A DNA stretch of 6,793 bases, taken from Syntrophaceae bacterium (GTDB lineage: Bacteria; Desulfobacterota; DTXE01). The stretch covers positions 1 through 6,793 of the forward strand of contig DTXE01000060.1 in assembly GCA_012962595.1 (NCBI GenBank), given 5' to 3'. Numbering within the stretch: the first letter of the stretch is position 1; every line of letters starts with the position of its first letter. The notes beneath the pieces are model-generated. The model was not told the DNA's origin and ran no database searches. It was given only the letters and a program-made list of their open reading frames with translations. Below are positions 1 to 6,793 of this stretch, one piece after another. The translations under genes and the position numbers were made by a program.

Positions 1-1252
1 CACAGTAAAAACATGGTTCGCATAGAATCTGGTTGAGACTTTCCCTAGTTCTCCTTCGGGTCATTTCAACTAAACCCAATTCGGACATCTGGAGTACATG
101 GGTCTTACTTTTATCCTTTTTAAGTGCCTTCCTCAAGGCCCTTAATACCTTTTCCCGATCACACTCTTTCTCCATATCGATGAAATCGATAACTATAATT
201 CCACCAATGTTCCTTAAACGCAGCTGATAAGCAATTTCTTTTGTGGCTTCAAGATTAGTCTTTAAAATAGTTTCCTCCAGATCCCTCTTGCCTACATAGC
301 GGCCGGTATTAACATCAATGGCAGTAAATCCCTCGGTCATTTCAATAACTATGTATCCCCCTGACCTTAACCATACCTTTTTACCCAACGCTCTAGCCAA
401 TTCCATTTCGATGCCATACGCATCAAACAGGGGTTCTTGGCCTTCATAAAGCTCAACCGAGTGTTCTAATCCCGGCATAAAGGTATCAATAAATTCCAAT
501 ATCTTTTGATACTCCTCCTTAGAGTCAATTATGAGTTTGTTGACTTCCTGAGTAAATAGGTCTCTAACCGCTCTAAGCGTGGTATCCAATTCCTTATATA
601 CCAAAGCGGGTGCAGAAACCTTGGAATTTTTAGTTTGAATGTTATCCCATAGTTTCAAAAGGAAGTCCATCTCGGTCTTGATCTTTTTCTGATCTGCGCC
701 TTCACTGGCGGTGCGAACGATAAATCCATACTCCTGAGGTTTGATACTGCTTACCATATCTTTTAGCCTTTTTCTCTCACCTTCTGACTCTATACGTCTT
801 GAGACCCCCACTTGATTAACCCGGGGGAGGAAGACTAAATGTCTCCCAGGGATTGATATATAAGAGGTAATACGAGCTCCTTTGCCACCCATAGGTTCCT
901 TCGAAACCTGAACTAACACCTCCTGTCCCTCATGGAGGAGTTCTTGGATTAAAGGTGCGTGAATGTGGGCTGGCAGCTTCTCCTCACTTTCTGTCACATT
1001 TAAAAGGGCCTCCAATTCCTTAACCTCCTCATATACATCACTGACATGCAGAAATGCAGCCCTATCCAGCCCGATATCTACAAAGGCAGCCTCCATTCCC
1101 GGGAGGACCTTAATAACACGGCCCTTATAAATATTGCCCAGCAATCCCTGTTCTGAAGTTCGCTCCACATAAAGCTCCGTGACTATACCATTTTCTACCA
1201 AGGCAACACGCTTTTCATATGGTCTAACACCAATAATCAATTCAGTTGTCAT
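1..1252 (-). CDS. rng: Ribonuclease G / E family endoribonuclease, 3' end cut by window edge
   Basis: This gene encodes a single-strand-specific endoribonuclease for rRNA maturation and mRNA decay. I translated 417 codons from the ATG at 1252-1250 with no internal stop. Residues about 38-125 form the S1 RNA-binding domain. R180-T181 in GFIVRTASEG match the 5'-monophosphate sensor. D313 and N315 (AIDVNTG) and D356 (VIDFIDM) match the Mg-binding catalytic residues; their 43-residue spacing equals that of E. coli RNase E D303 and D346. The visible end, C411-x2-C414-x2-C417, aligns with the RNase G zinc-link, so roughly 70-80 C-terminal residues are off-window. No long RNase E-type scaffold tail can be assessed. 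The start lies 29 bp after the radical SAM stop, with a weak purine-rich ribosome site (AAGAGAG) about 7 bases ahead, consistent with an operon. RNase G rather than E is inferred from the cysteine pattern and neighbours. Confidence 0.95.
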   Translation of the reverse strand, partial: MTTELIIGVRPYEKRVALVENGIVTELYVERTSEQGLLGNIYKGRVIKVLPGMEAAFVDIGLDRAAFLHVSDVYEEVKELEALLNVTESEEKLPAHIHAPLIQELLHEGQEVLVQVSKEPMGGKGARITSYISIPGRHLVFLPRVNQVGVSRRIESEGERKRLKDMVSSIKPQEYGFIVRTASEGADQKKIKTEMDFLLKLWDNIQTKNSKVSAPALVYKELDTTLRAVRDLFTQEVNKLIIDSKEEYQKILEFIDTFMPGLEHSVELYEGQEPLFDAYGIEMELARALGKKVWLRSGGYIVIEMTEGFTAIDVNTGRYVGKRDLEETILKTNLEATKEIAYQLRLRNIGGIIVIDFIDMEKECDREKVLRALRKALKKDKSKTHVLQMSELGLVEMTRRRTRESLNQILCEPCFYC

Positions 1253-1281
1253 ATCATCACTCTCTTTAAATTTGCCATTAT

Positions 1282-3765
1282 TTACTGTTTGCCCTTAACT
1301 ATCCTGGCAAAGGCGATATCTCTATCTGTCAAGCCAAATATCCCTTTAATAATATCCTTAGGCGGTATATATCCCCTTATGGTCAATTTTAATGTGTGAG
1401 TGTTTTTCAATTGTATATCAGAAATAACTGGTTTTAGATCTATCCTTCTTGTTACTTTATTCTTTTTGAGATCGATTAAAAATTCATGGCATTTTTTGAA
1501 TTCTACAAGCCTTTCTGGTTTCATCAAGCCAGTATCTAATATAATCAGATAATCAGTCTCGTCAGACTTGGGAAAGGAGGACGCTAAAGGTATCTGGTAG
1601 GTCCTTAAGATTTCTAAGCCCTCTGGAAGATGTTGATTGATTTCCTTCACCAAAATAGATGGTAGAAAAGGCTTAAGGATTTCGATATCCAGATACTCTT
1701 CTAAACTTTCCATACCAAGGGGCAAGGCCGTCCCAAAAGATATTTTTGGGAGTGGATGGAAGCCTTGAGAGTAGTTAATGGGAATATCAGCACGCCTCAA
1801 TGCCCTGATAAAGATATTTACCATATCCAAATGACTAAAATATCGTGCCTCACCCCTTTTTGAAAAAACCAGTCTATACCGTCTAGGCATGCCTTGGGGT
1901 TTAGGCGAAGCTGCCTTCTCCCAAACCTGGGCATGTTCTTTCTCTTTAGAAAGGATAGGTTCCATAATGGGAGGTTCACATACACCACATTGATGGCACT
2001 CATAGAATCGGCAGTCAAGCGTAGTTTTTCCTTCTAACGACTTTTCATACTCCCTTATGAAAAAATCCTTATCTACCCCTGTATGGATATGATCCCATGG
2101 AAGTACCTCGCTAAAATCCCTTTTTCGTGTGAGAAAGAATTCTGGGTCTATCTTGGCTTGAGAGAAGGCCTCTCTCCATCTATCACTTCTCATTTGGTCG
2201 CTCCAGCCATCAAAATGACATCCAAGAGTGTGAGCCATTAACAAAACCGATCCTAGTCTACGGTCACCTCTGGCAAAGACCCCCTCAAGCCAGCTCAGGT
2301 GTGGGCTATTCCATTTGATATGGAGTCTCCTTTTCTTTAAGGCTCGCTTTATGAGTGCCATCCTTTTTCTACTTTCTTGGAGGGTAATCTGGGCCTCCCA
2401 CTGAAAAGGCGTATGGGCCTTGGGAACAAATGTGGAGATACTTATATTGACATTTCGGGGGCGCCCCGATGACATTAATATCCTTTCTGAAAGACTTCCT
2501 ATAGCTTGTACATCCTCCAGAGTTTCTGTGGGAAGACCTATCATAAAATAGAGTTTAATGAGATTCCAGCCTGCATCATACATATTTTTAGCAGTTTCTA
2601 TCATTTCATCTTCCGATATGTCCTTGTTAATTACATCTCGCAGGCGTTGGGTTCCGGCCTCTGGGGCTATGGTAAATCCTGTTTTTCTAACCCGACAAAT
2701 TTCCCGTATGAGTGTAGGGGTGATTGTACCAATACGGAGTGAAGGAAGGGATATAGCTAAGTTAGTTGAGGCATAGATGCTCATTAGCGATTTCACTAGT
2801 TCATTGATACAGGAATAATCTCCAGTGCTTAAAGAGAGTAAGGAAATATCTTCATAGCCTGAGTTGCCCAAGGACTTGTCCACAATCCTTAGGATTTCTC
2901 TTTGTGTCCTTTCGCGGACAGGACGATAGATAATCCCTGCCTGACAGAATCGGCATCCTCTGGTACAACCTCGACAAATCTCTACGTTTAATCTGTCATG
3001 GACGATTCGGACAAAGGGAACAATAGGTTTGGTGGGGAAGGATACATTGTTTATGTCCTTGATTATTCTTCTCTTTACCCAGTAGTAGCCTTCTACTAGG
3101 GGTAGGATTTCCTTGATTTTTCCATCAGGTTCATAGGCCACCTTAAAGAAAGAAGGTATGTAAAGACCCTCGAGCCTTGAAAGTTGCAGTAAAAGATCTT
3201 TTTTAGAACCACCGCTCATCTTCCAATCAATATAGACGTCAGAGATCTCAAGTATGACCTCCTCACCCTCTCCTATCACTATAGCATCCAAGAAGTCGGC
3301 AACTGGCTCTGGATTGAAGGTGCAGGGCCCCCCGGCTATGATTAAAGGATGCTCTTCTCCCCTTTCTCTGGAGAGAAGAGGGATACCGGCCAGATGAAGC
3401 ATATTGAGTACATTAGTATAAGTTAGTTCGGACTGGAGGCTAAAACCAACGATGTCAAATTGGCTGAGTGGGGTGGCAGATTCCAGGGATGTTAAGGGTA
3501 TTTTATTTACCCTCATCTGATGCTCCAGATCCACCCAAGGGGCAAACACCCGCTCTGCAGCAATATCCTCACGGCTATTTAGGATGTGGTAGAGGATTTG
3601 GAGGCCCAAGTGGGACATCCCTATTTCATAGACATCAGGAAAGGCTAGGGCAAACTTAAGCTTAACTCCCTTAAGATCCTTATGTATGGAATTTAACTCC
3701 GTTCCCAGATAGCGTGCCGGTTTACTAACTAAGGGCAGTATGTCTCGGATAGTCATTCTTGGCAA
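1282..3765 (-). CDS. Fused B12-binding-type radical SAM protein with C-terminal DUF2344 domain (TIGR03960 + TIGR03936)
   Basis: This 827-residue protein has three parts. Residues about 15-170 are a cobalamin-binding-like Rossmann region (EIGMSHLG near 47-54, GFSLQSEL 107-114, AGGP 144-147, IGEGEE 164-169). Residues about 255-500 are the radical SAM barrel, with C267-x3-C271-x2-C274 for the 4Fe-4S cluster, an extra C264, APEAG at 367-371 and GLPTET at 410-415. C585, C590, C593 and C596 form a further cysteine group that could bind metal. Residues about 627-800 are the DUF2344 domain (SHLD 644-647, YSQGFHP 665-671, ISFGTALPLG 675-684). Biochemical function is unknown for the family; its recurrent position beside RNase G suggests RNA or ribosome modification, which is inference. 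The start is TTG at 3765-3763, with AAGGA seven bases upstream. The in-frame ATG at 3756 has no ribosome site at proper spacing. Other bacteria often encode the two halves separately. Confidence 0.93.
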   Translation of the reverse strand: MPRMTIRDILPLVSKPARYLGTELNSIHKDLKGVKLKFALAFPDVYEIGMSHLGLQILYHILNSREDIAAERVFAPWVDLEHQMRVNKIPLTSLESATPLSQFDIVGFSLQSELTYTNVLNMLHLAGIPLLSRERGEEHPLIIAGGPCTFNPEPVADFLDAIVIGEGEEVILEISDVYIDWKMSGGSKKDLLLQLSRLEGLYIPSFFKVAYEPDGKIKEILPLVEGYYWVKRRIIKDINNVSFPTKPIVPFVRIVHDRLNVEICRGCTRGCRFCQAGIIYRPVRERTQREILRIVDKSLGNSGYEDISLLSLSTGDYSCINELVKSLMSIYASTNLAISLPSLRIGTITPTLIREICRVRKTGFTIAPEAGTQRLRDVINKDISEDEMIETAKNMYDAGWNLIKLYFMIGLPTETLEDVQAIGSLSERILMSSGRPRNVNISISTFVPKAHTPFQWEAQITLQESRKRMALIKRALKKRRLHIKWNSPHLSWLEGVFARGDRRLGSVLLMAHTLGCHFDGWSDQMRSDRWREAFSQAKIDPEFFLTRKRDFSEVLPWDHIHTGVDKDFFIREYEKSLEGKTTLDCRFYECHQCGVCEPPIMEPILSKEKEHAQVWEKAASPKPQGMPRRYRLVFSKRGEARYFSHLDMVNIFIRALRRADIPINYSQGFHPLPKISFGTALPLGMESLEEYLDIEILKPFLPSILVKEINQHLPEGLEILRTYQIPLASSFPKSDETDYLIILDTGLMKPERLVEFKKCHEFLIDLKKNKVTRRIDLKPVISDIQLKNTHTLKLTIRGYIPPKDIIKGIFGLTDRDIAFARIVKGKQ

Positions 3766-3772
3766 AGTAATT

Positions 3773-3786
3773 TCCTTGACAAAGGA
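3773..3786. promoter_or_regulatory. Palindrome holding back-to-back Shine-Dalgarno sequences for two divergent genes
   Basis: TCCTT-GACA-AAGGA is an inverted repeat with perfect 5-bp arms around a 4-base centre. The right arm reads AAGGA on the plus strand, six bases before the TTG at 3793 (nth). The left arm reads AAGGA on the minus strand, seven bases before the TTG at 3765 (radical SAM gene). The left arm also overlaps the TTGACA candidate -35 box. The minus-strand site is the better supported of the two, because the candidate minus promoter would include it in its transcript. Confidence 0.55.
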
Positions 3787-3803
3787 TGTAACTTGAATAA
3801 TAT
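3776..3803 (+). promoter_or_regulatory. Candidate sigma-70-type promoter for nth
   Basis: On the plus strand, a perfect TTGACA (3776-3781) is followed after 16 bases by TAATAT (3798-3803), a 4/6 match to the -10 box. Transcription would start near 3810. That is downstream of the TTG start candidate for nth at 3793 but upstream of the ATG at 3853, so if this promoter is used the ATG must be the start. Its -10 box overlaps that of the divergent candidate promoter, so the two could not be occupied by RNA polymerase at once. Confidence 0.35.
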
Positions 3804-4494
3804 AGTTAAGTTAGGGAAAATTCAAGGCAAAAAGTTTGTTGCTAATTTTCTGATGCCAAAGAAGGACCAAAAAAGGCTAAAGGCAATAATGGAGATATTG
3901 GATAAAGAATATCCCAATGCCCGTACCGCCTTAAATTTCAGTAATCCCCTAGAATTGCTAATCGCTACCATCCTCTCTGCCCAATGTACAGATGAGCGTG
4001 TAAATAAGGTGACCCCTGATCTTTTTAAGAAGTATAAAACTGCTAAAGATTTTGCCCAGGCAGATATAGGTGAGCTAGAGGAAGATATCCGTCCCACGGG
4101 CTTCTTTAAAAATAAAGCCCAGAATATAAAGAAATGCTGTACCGAGATGGTTTCTAAACATAAAGGAAATGTCCCTAATAACCTGGAGGACATGATAGCC
4201 CTTTCAGGGGTGGGTAGAAAGACAGCCAATATGGTTTTAGGAAATGCCTTTGGTATACCAGGAATTGTAGTAGATACCCATGTAAGCCGAGTAGCTCACA
4301 GGATAGGTCTTACCAAAAATAAGGATGCCTATAAGATAGAATTGGACTTGATGGATCTTATTCCTAAAGATAAATGGATTGACTTCTGCCACCAGTTGAT
4401 ATTACTTGGTCGTTATGTGTGTACCGCCAAAAAGCCCCAGTGCCCCCGATGTTCCATTTGGCCTCACTGTGATTTTGGACTAAAGGCTGGTTAA
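3793..4494 (+). CDS. nth: Endonuclease III (DNA glycosylase / AP lyase)
   Basis: This base-excision repair enzyme removes oxidised pyrimidines from DNA and cleaves the resulting abasic site. Numbering from the TTG start gives 233 residues. The helix-hairpin-helix motif is SGVGRKTA at 138-145; K143 corresponds to the catalytic lysine (E. coli K120). D161 in VDTHV corresponds to the catalytic aspartate (D138). C210-x6-C217-x2-C220-x5-C226 is the exact 4Fe-4S spacing of the family. LLIATILSAQCTD at 55-67 is the conserved N-terminal helix. The start is uncertain: TTG at 3793 has AAGGA six bases upstream but adds 20 residues not expected in the family. The ATG at 3853 gives 213 residues, matching E. 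coli Nth (211), and suits the candidate promoter, but has no visible ribosome site. Identity is near certain; it is transcribed alone, divergent from the radical SAM gene and convergent with the amidohydrolase. Confidence 0.97.
   Translation: MNNIVKLGKIQGKKFVANFLMPKKDQKRLKAIMEILDKEYPNARTALNFSNPLELLIATILSAQCTDERVNKVTPDLFKKYKTAKDFAQADIGELEEDIRPTGFFKNKAQNIKKCCTEMVSKHKGNVPNNLEDMIALSGVGRKTANMVLGNAFGIPGIVVDTHVSRVAHRIGLTKNKDAYKIELDLMDLIPKDKWIDFCHQLILLGRYVCTAKKPQCPRCSIWPHCDFGLKAG
3797..3825 (-). promoter_or_regulatory. Candidate sigma-70-type promoter for the radical SAM / RNase G operon
   Basis: On the minus strand, TTGAAT (3825-3820) is followed after 17 bases by TATTAT (3802-3797). These match the -35 and -10 consensus at 4/6 and 5/6 positions. 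Transcription would begin near 3790, giving a leader of about 25 bases that contains the AAGGA ribosome site and leads to the TTG at 3765. The fit of promoter, ribosome site and start supports the TTG start. It was found by eye only; AT-rich DNA produces such matches by chance. Confidence 0.4.
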
Positions 4495-4526
4495 TTTACC
4501 ATCCGCTCCCATTACTAGCTAACTTC

Positions 4527-5896
4527 TCAATTAAGTTGCCTCTGTTCTTGCCCTCTAAGCCGCAATAGGATACCCTCAATTATTATGTCTTCTACCTGGC
4601 TGATTTTAGACCTATGCACTATTATTACATCAGCAATGGCGCCTTGGACAACGGCTCCACGGCCAGGGGCCAAGCGAGGGATAGCGCGTGAGGGGTTTCT
4701 GGTTATGAGCGAAATTGCCTGAGTGAGGGTAACTACCTTTTGGTCTGTGGCCAGTTCCAAAACCTTAAGGATAGGACTGTGGTTTCCACCCCCATAATTT
4801 GTGGATACCACATCAGCCAGACCAGCTTCCAGGATAGCAAAGAAAAAGGCCAGTTCTTTTTCCCTTTCCGGGCTGTCCAATATATCCAAGGTAGAGATAT
4901 CGATGATTGCCCCCTTTTCCTTCAGCCGCTTTATCAGTTCCATTCCTTCTTTCATGTCAAAACTTGGGTGATTGCAATGCCCGGCAATAAGTAGATCCCC
5001 AAGCCAGGATATTTCCCCTATCTTGGTCATGGAAGTAGCGGCTGTATGCACTATGAAGGGGAGCTGGTATTTTTTTGCTAATTTGGCACATTCTTCAAGG
5101 GCCTCAAGGGCAATACCGAATGGAGGAAGGACTGTTTGCGATATTCTATCCAGTGCCCATTCGGGGGAATAATTTTTTAAACCAATCTCTTTAAGAACAT
5201 TTTCTACCCTTTCAGGGTCATAAAAATTGGATGCAATCTCCTTCCCTAAAACCGCCTCCTTTAACCTCTTGCCTGATATTGGTCAATGGCAACCCCTGTT
5301 TCCCTTTTAACCATCTCTGGAATAAACTTATAGTCTTGGATACCACCACCAAGGGTAGCCCCGGAACCGCCTTCGCCTATGGCCACTACAATATTGGGGA
5401 AACGTTTTATAATTTCCTCTGCTTTCTCTTCCTTTAAGCCTTTAAGGCCCGATGCGTCGATCTTTCTTGCAGCAAGGTAAGCCTTAGGGTAATGGGTTAT
5501 AGCGGTTTTAATATTGACAGGACATATGCTCTTTACTTGAGATGCCAGTCCAGGATGGGCAAAGCCATCCAAGCTGAGGATGGTAGTAGTTCCTTGAGAG
5601 ACATGTGTTACTAGATTCTTTTTAGCCTGCTTTTCGGGCAAGGGGGCTGAGGCACTAGAAAAAAGAGGGGCTCTTGGAATAATACCATGTGCATGGATAT
5701 TGATGATTCCTGGCAGAACAAGTTTGTCTTTGCCCTCTAATATGTGGGTAAATGTAACTCCTGAAGGTTTCTCTTGACCAATATATACTATTTCCTTACC
5801 GTGAATGACTATATTGACCTTATCTAGAAAGGTCTTTCCATCGCCGGTAATGAGTGCTGATTCTTTGATCAAGAGATTAAGTATTTTCTTAGACAT
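4527..5896 (-). pseudogene. Enamidase-like amidohydrolase, interrupted by a one-base frameshift
   Basis: Two adjacent frames make one amidohydrolase-superfamily protein. The first runs from ATG at 5896 to a TAA at 5263-5261 (211 residues); the second continues without loss of sequence to the TGA at 4529-4527. One extra base near 5265, for example GGG instead of GG, restores a 456-residue ORF. Visible motifs in restored numbering are: the metal-binding H68-x-H70 after VLPGIINIHAH, E175 in AIGEGG, H284 in FIVHTAATS, H307 in AGHCNHP, and a C-terminal LAPGRGAVVQGAIADVIIV strand typical of amidohydrolases. The layout resembles enamidase of nicotinate fermentation (HTGGTS and GND there), but the true substrate is unknown. 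Where the family normally has a catalytic Asp, the sequence reads VSTN (N367, codon 4799-4797). The start has no clear ribosome site, so translational coupling to the dehydrogenase 17 bp upstream is likely. A sequencing error rather than true decay remains possible. Confidence 0.8.
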
Positions 5897-5901
5897 AGGA
5901 C

Positions 5902-5919
5902 AAGCTAAGTAAGCTAACT
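5902..5919. repeat. 9-bp tandem duplication at the dehydrogenase stop codon
   Basis: AAGCTAAGT (5902-5910) is followed directly by AAGCTAACT (5911-5919), identical at 8 of 9 bases. On the minus strand this gives the dehydrogenase two in-frame TAG stops nine bases apart (5916-5914 and 5907-5905). It fills most of the 17-bp gap before the amidohydrolase start and could be a simple slippage duplication. Confidence 0.6.
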
Positions 5920-6793
5920 TCCTGGAAAGAGGGAATCAAAAGAGCGCTCAAACCTCTTTTTTGCTATCTGCCAGTTTAAAATATCATGAGGAGATAAACC
6001 TAGGTCGTCTAAACTTCTTCCCTCCTTGAAATAGTTATGATTGAGTATTTCACCTGCCTGTTCAATTATTCTCTTGTGAAGTGGGGTATCGATTCCCAGA
6101 ACCTTGGCCATATGGTACAGAGGCACCACCCGGGTCGTCACCTCCTCGTAAAGATACCGATGGTTCATCTTTTTAGGGGCCGGTGACCGAATGGGTCCAC
6201 CCGGCGGATTATAGTAAGGGGTACCTTCATCATGGACCATATCAAAGAGACTTCTTTCGCTTCCTCCATCAGTTAGAGGTATATTATAGGCGGTATGGAG
6301 GAAATCACGAGTGGTGGGGCAATTTCTTATTCCCATAGCATGGGCAACTGCTATCCTTTCCCTATCAAGCTCTTCTATCATTTGGGTCATTTCTTTGGTT
6401 AATCCTAGATAAAAATTGAAGTCCTCCTGAGCTTCGATCCTTTTTCTTTGCATGATTATGCCGATGATGTGTAGCCCAGGTGCATCATTGATACCTGCCT
6501 GAAGGGGATCATGGCAGCCAATGAACTGGTCAGGGTAAATACTGCCTGCAAGTAACTGTAATACATGTGACATTCTTTTAGATGGTAGAACAGAGAGATA
6601 TAGCTTCTGTTTCCTTGCCTTTACCAATACCTCAATCCTCCTTGGAGAAAGTTGTATAATCTTTGTGGCATAGATAAAGGTATCGGCATCGGCAAAGGTA
6701 ACATGGGCAGTACAACCCTCTTCCCTGATTTTCTTGGCCATAAGGAATTTACTATCAATACCACCAGCAAAGATCAGGATTATCTGGCCATGG
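5914..6793 (-). CDS. NAD(P)-dependent octopine/nopaline dehydrogenase-family protein, 5' end off-window
   Basis: The reading frame is open through the right edge, giving 292 visible residues. Family members reductively join an amino acid to a 2-oxo acid to form an opine, or run the reverse, using NAD(P)H; substrates here are unknown. Visible from the edge are the end of the Rossmann region (GQIILIFAGG, then the strand around HVTFADADTFIYA) and the all-helical C-terminal domain. INDAPGLHIIG carries the presumed catalytic His (visible residue 108), matching NxxPxxHxxG of the family. GPIRSPAPKKMNHRYLYEE and the following VVPLYHMAKVLGIDTP match the family's conserved HRYLxED...P segment. The GRSLDDLGL end is also characteristic. 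The GxGxxG nucleotide site and about 70-80 residues lie outside. The internal ATG at 6741 is not the start, because conserved sequence precedes it. It ends 17 bp before the amidohydrolase, so the two probably form an operon. Confidence 0.88.
   Translation of the reverse strand, partial: HGQIILIFAGGIDSKFLMAKKIREEGCTAHVTFADADTFIYATKIIQLSPRRIEVLVKARKQKLYLSVLPSKRMSHVLQLLAGSIYPDQFIGCHDPLQAGINDAPGLHIIGIIMQRKRIEAQEDFNFYLGLTKEMTQMIEELDRERIAVAHAMGIRNCPTTRDFLHTAYNIPLTDGGSERSLFDMVHDEGTPYYNPPGGPIRSPAPKKMNHRYLYEEVTTRVVPLYHMAKVLGIDTPLHKRIIEQAGEILNHNYFKEGRSLDDLGLSPHDILNWQIAKKRFERSFDSLFPGS

Noticed and set aside
33..227. A short plus-strand open frame at the left end
   Set aside because: It is antisense to the catalytic and zinc-link region of RNase G, which is read clearly on the minus strand.
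3822..4229. A 135-codon open frame antisense to nth, and similar open frames opposite the radical SAM and hydrolase genes
   Set aside because: They lie wholly inside genes with strong family motifs, show no recognisable domains and lack their own ribosome sites, so they are mirror frames.
4521..4537. Hairpin AACTT...AAGTT as a bidirectional terminator between nth and the amidohydrolase
   Set aside because: The stem is only 5 bp, AT-rich, has a 7-base loop and no following T run on either strand, and it overlaps the end of the amidohydrolase.
4527..5051. GTG at 5051 as the start of an independent 174-residue gene
   Set aside because: The same frame extends upstream to about 5264 with conserved amidohydrolase-like sequence (including the strand before H284) and no ribosome site precedes the GTG, so it is the second half of the frameshifted gene.
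5255..5285. Programmed -1 frameshift or restart at the AGGAGG (5260-5255)
   Set aside because: No slippery heptamer of the X-XXY-YYZ type is present. The Shine-Dalgarno-like sequence lies after the shift rather than upstream, and no ATG, GTG or TTG in the second frame follows at usable spacing.
5914..6741. ATG at 6741 as the true start of the dehydrogenase
   Set aside because: The frame is open to the window edge and the preceding residues (GQIILIFAGG) belong to the family's nucleotide-binding domain; starting at 6741 would remove it.

Overview
The window looks like chromosomal DNA from an anaerobic or microaerophilic bacterium with moderate, AT-leaning composition. AGA/AGG arginine and ATA isoleucine codons are common, and many proteins carry Fe-S or radical SAM centres. 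A single-ORF fusion of a B12-type radical SAM protein with a DUF2344 domain, followed directly by an RNase E/G gene, is an arrangement I associate with Desulfobacterota-like bacteria (Geobacter relatives); Firmicutes usually carry the two parts as separate genes beside RNase G. This lineage suggestion is an inference from gene order, not a measurement. I see no tRNA, rRNA, CRISPR array, insertion sequence or phage gene.

Layout, left to right. Positions 1-1252 (minus strand) hold an RNase G/E-family ribonuclease cut by the window edge just inside its zinc-link cysteines. Positions 1282-3765 (minus) hold an 827-residue fused radical SAM protein, 29 bp upstream of the ribonuclease and probably co-transcribed with it. 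Positions 3793-4494 (plus) hold endonuclease III (nth), divergent from the radical SAM gene. The two possible TTG start codons are only 27 bp apart, and both Shine-Dalgarno sequences lie in one short palindrome. Positions 4527-5896 (minus) hold an amidohydrolase most like enamidase; a single-base frameshift near 5261-5285 breaks it. Positions 5914-6793 (minus) hold the C-terminal part of an octopine/nopaline dehydrogenase-family protein whose NAD-binding start lies beyond the right edge. There is no gene-free stretch longer than about 100 bp.

Three functional blocks follow. The first is a presumed RNA-processing operon (radical SAM fusion plus RNase G, probably continuing off-window toward ribosomal protein genes). 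The second is a stand-alone base-excision repair gene. The third is a two-gene catabolic or biosynthetic block pairing an opine-type dehydrogenase with a cyclic-amide-type hydrolase. The third block has no pathway I can name and is the least described part of the window, but its hydrolase appears damaged by the frameshift and also has Asn where the family usually has a catalytic Asp.
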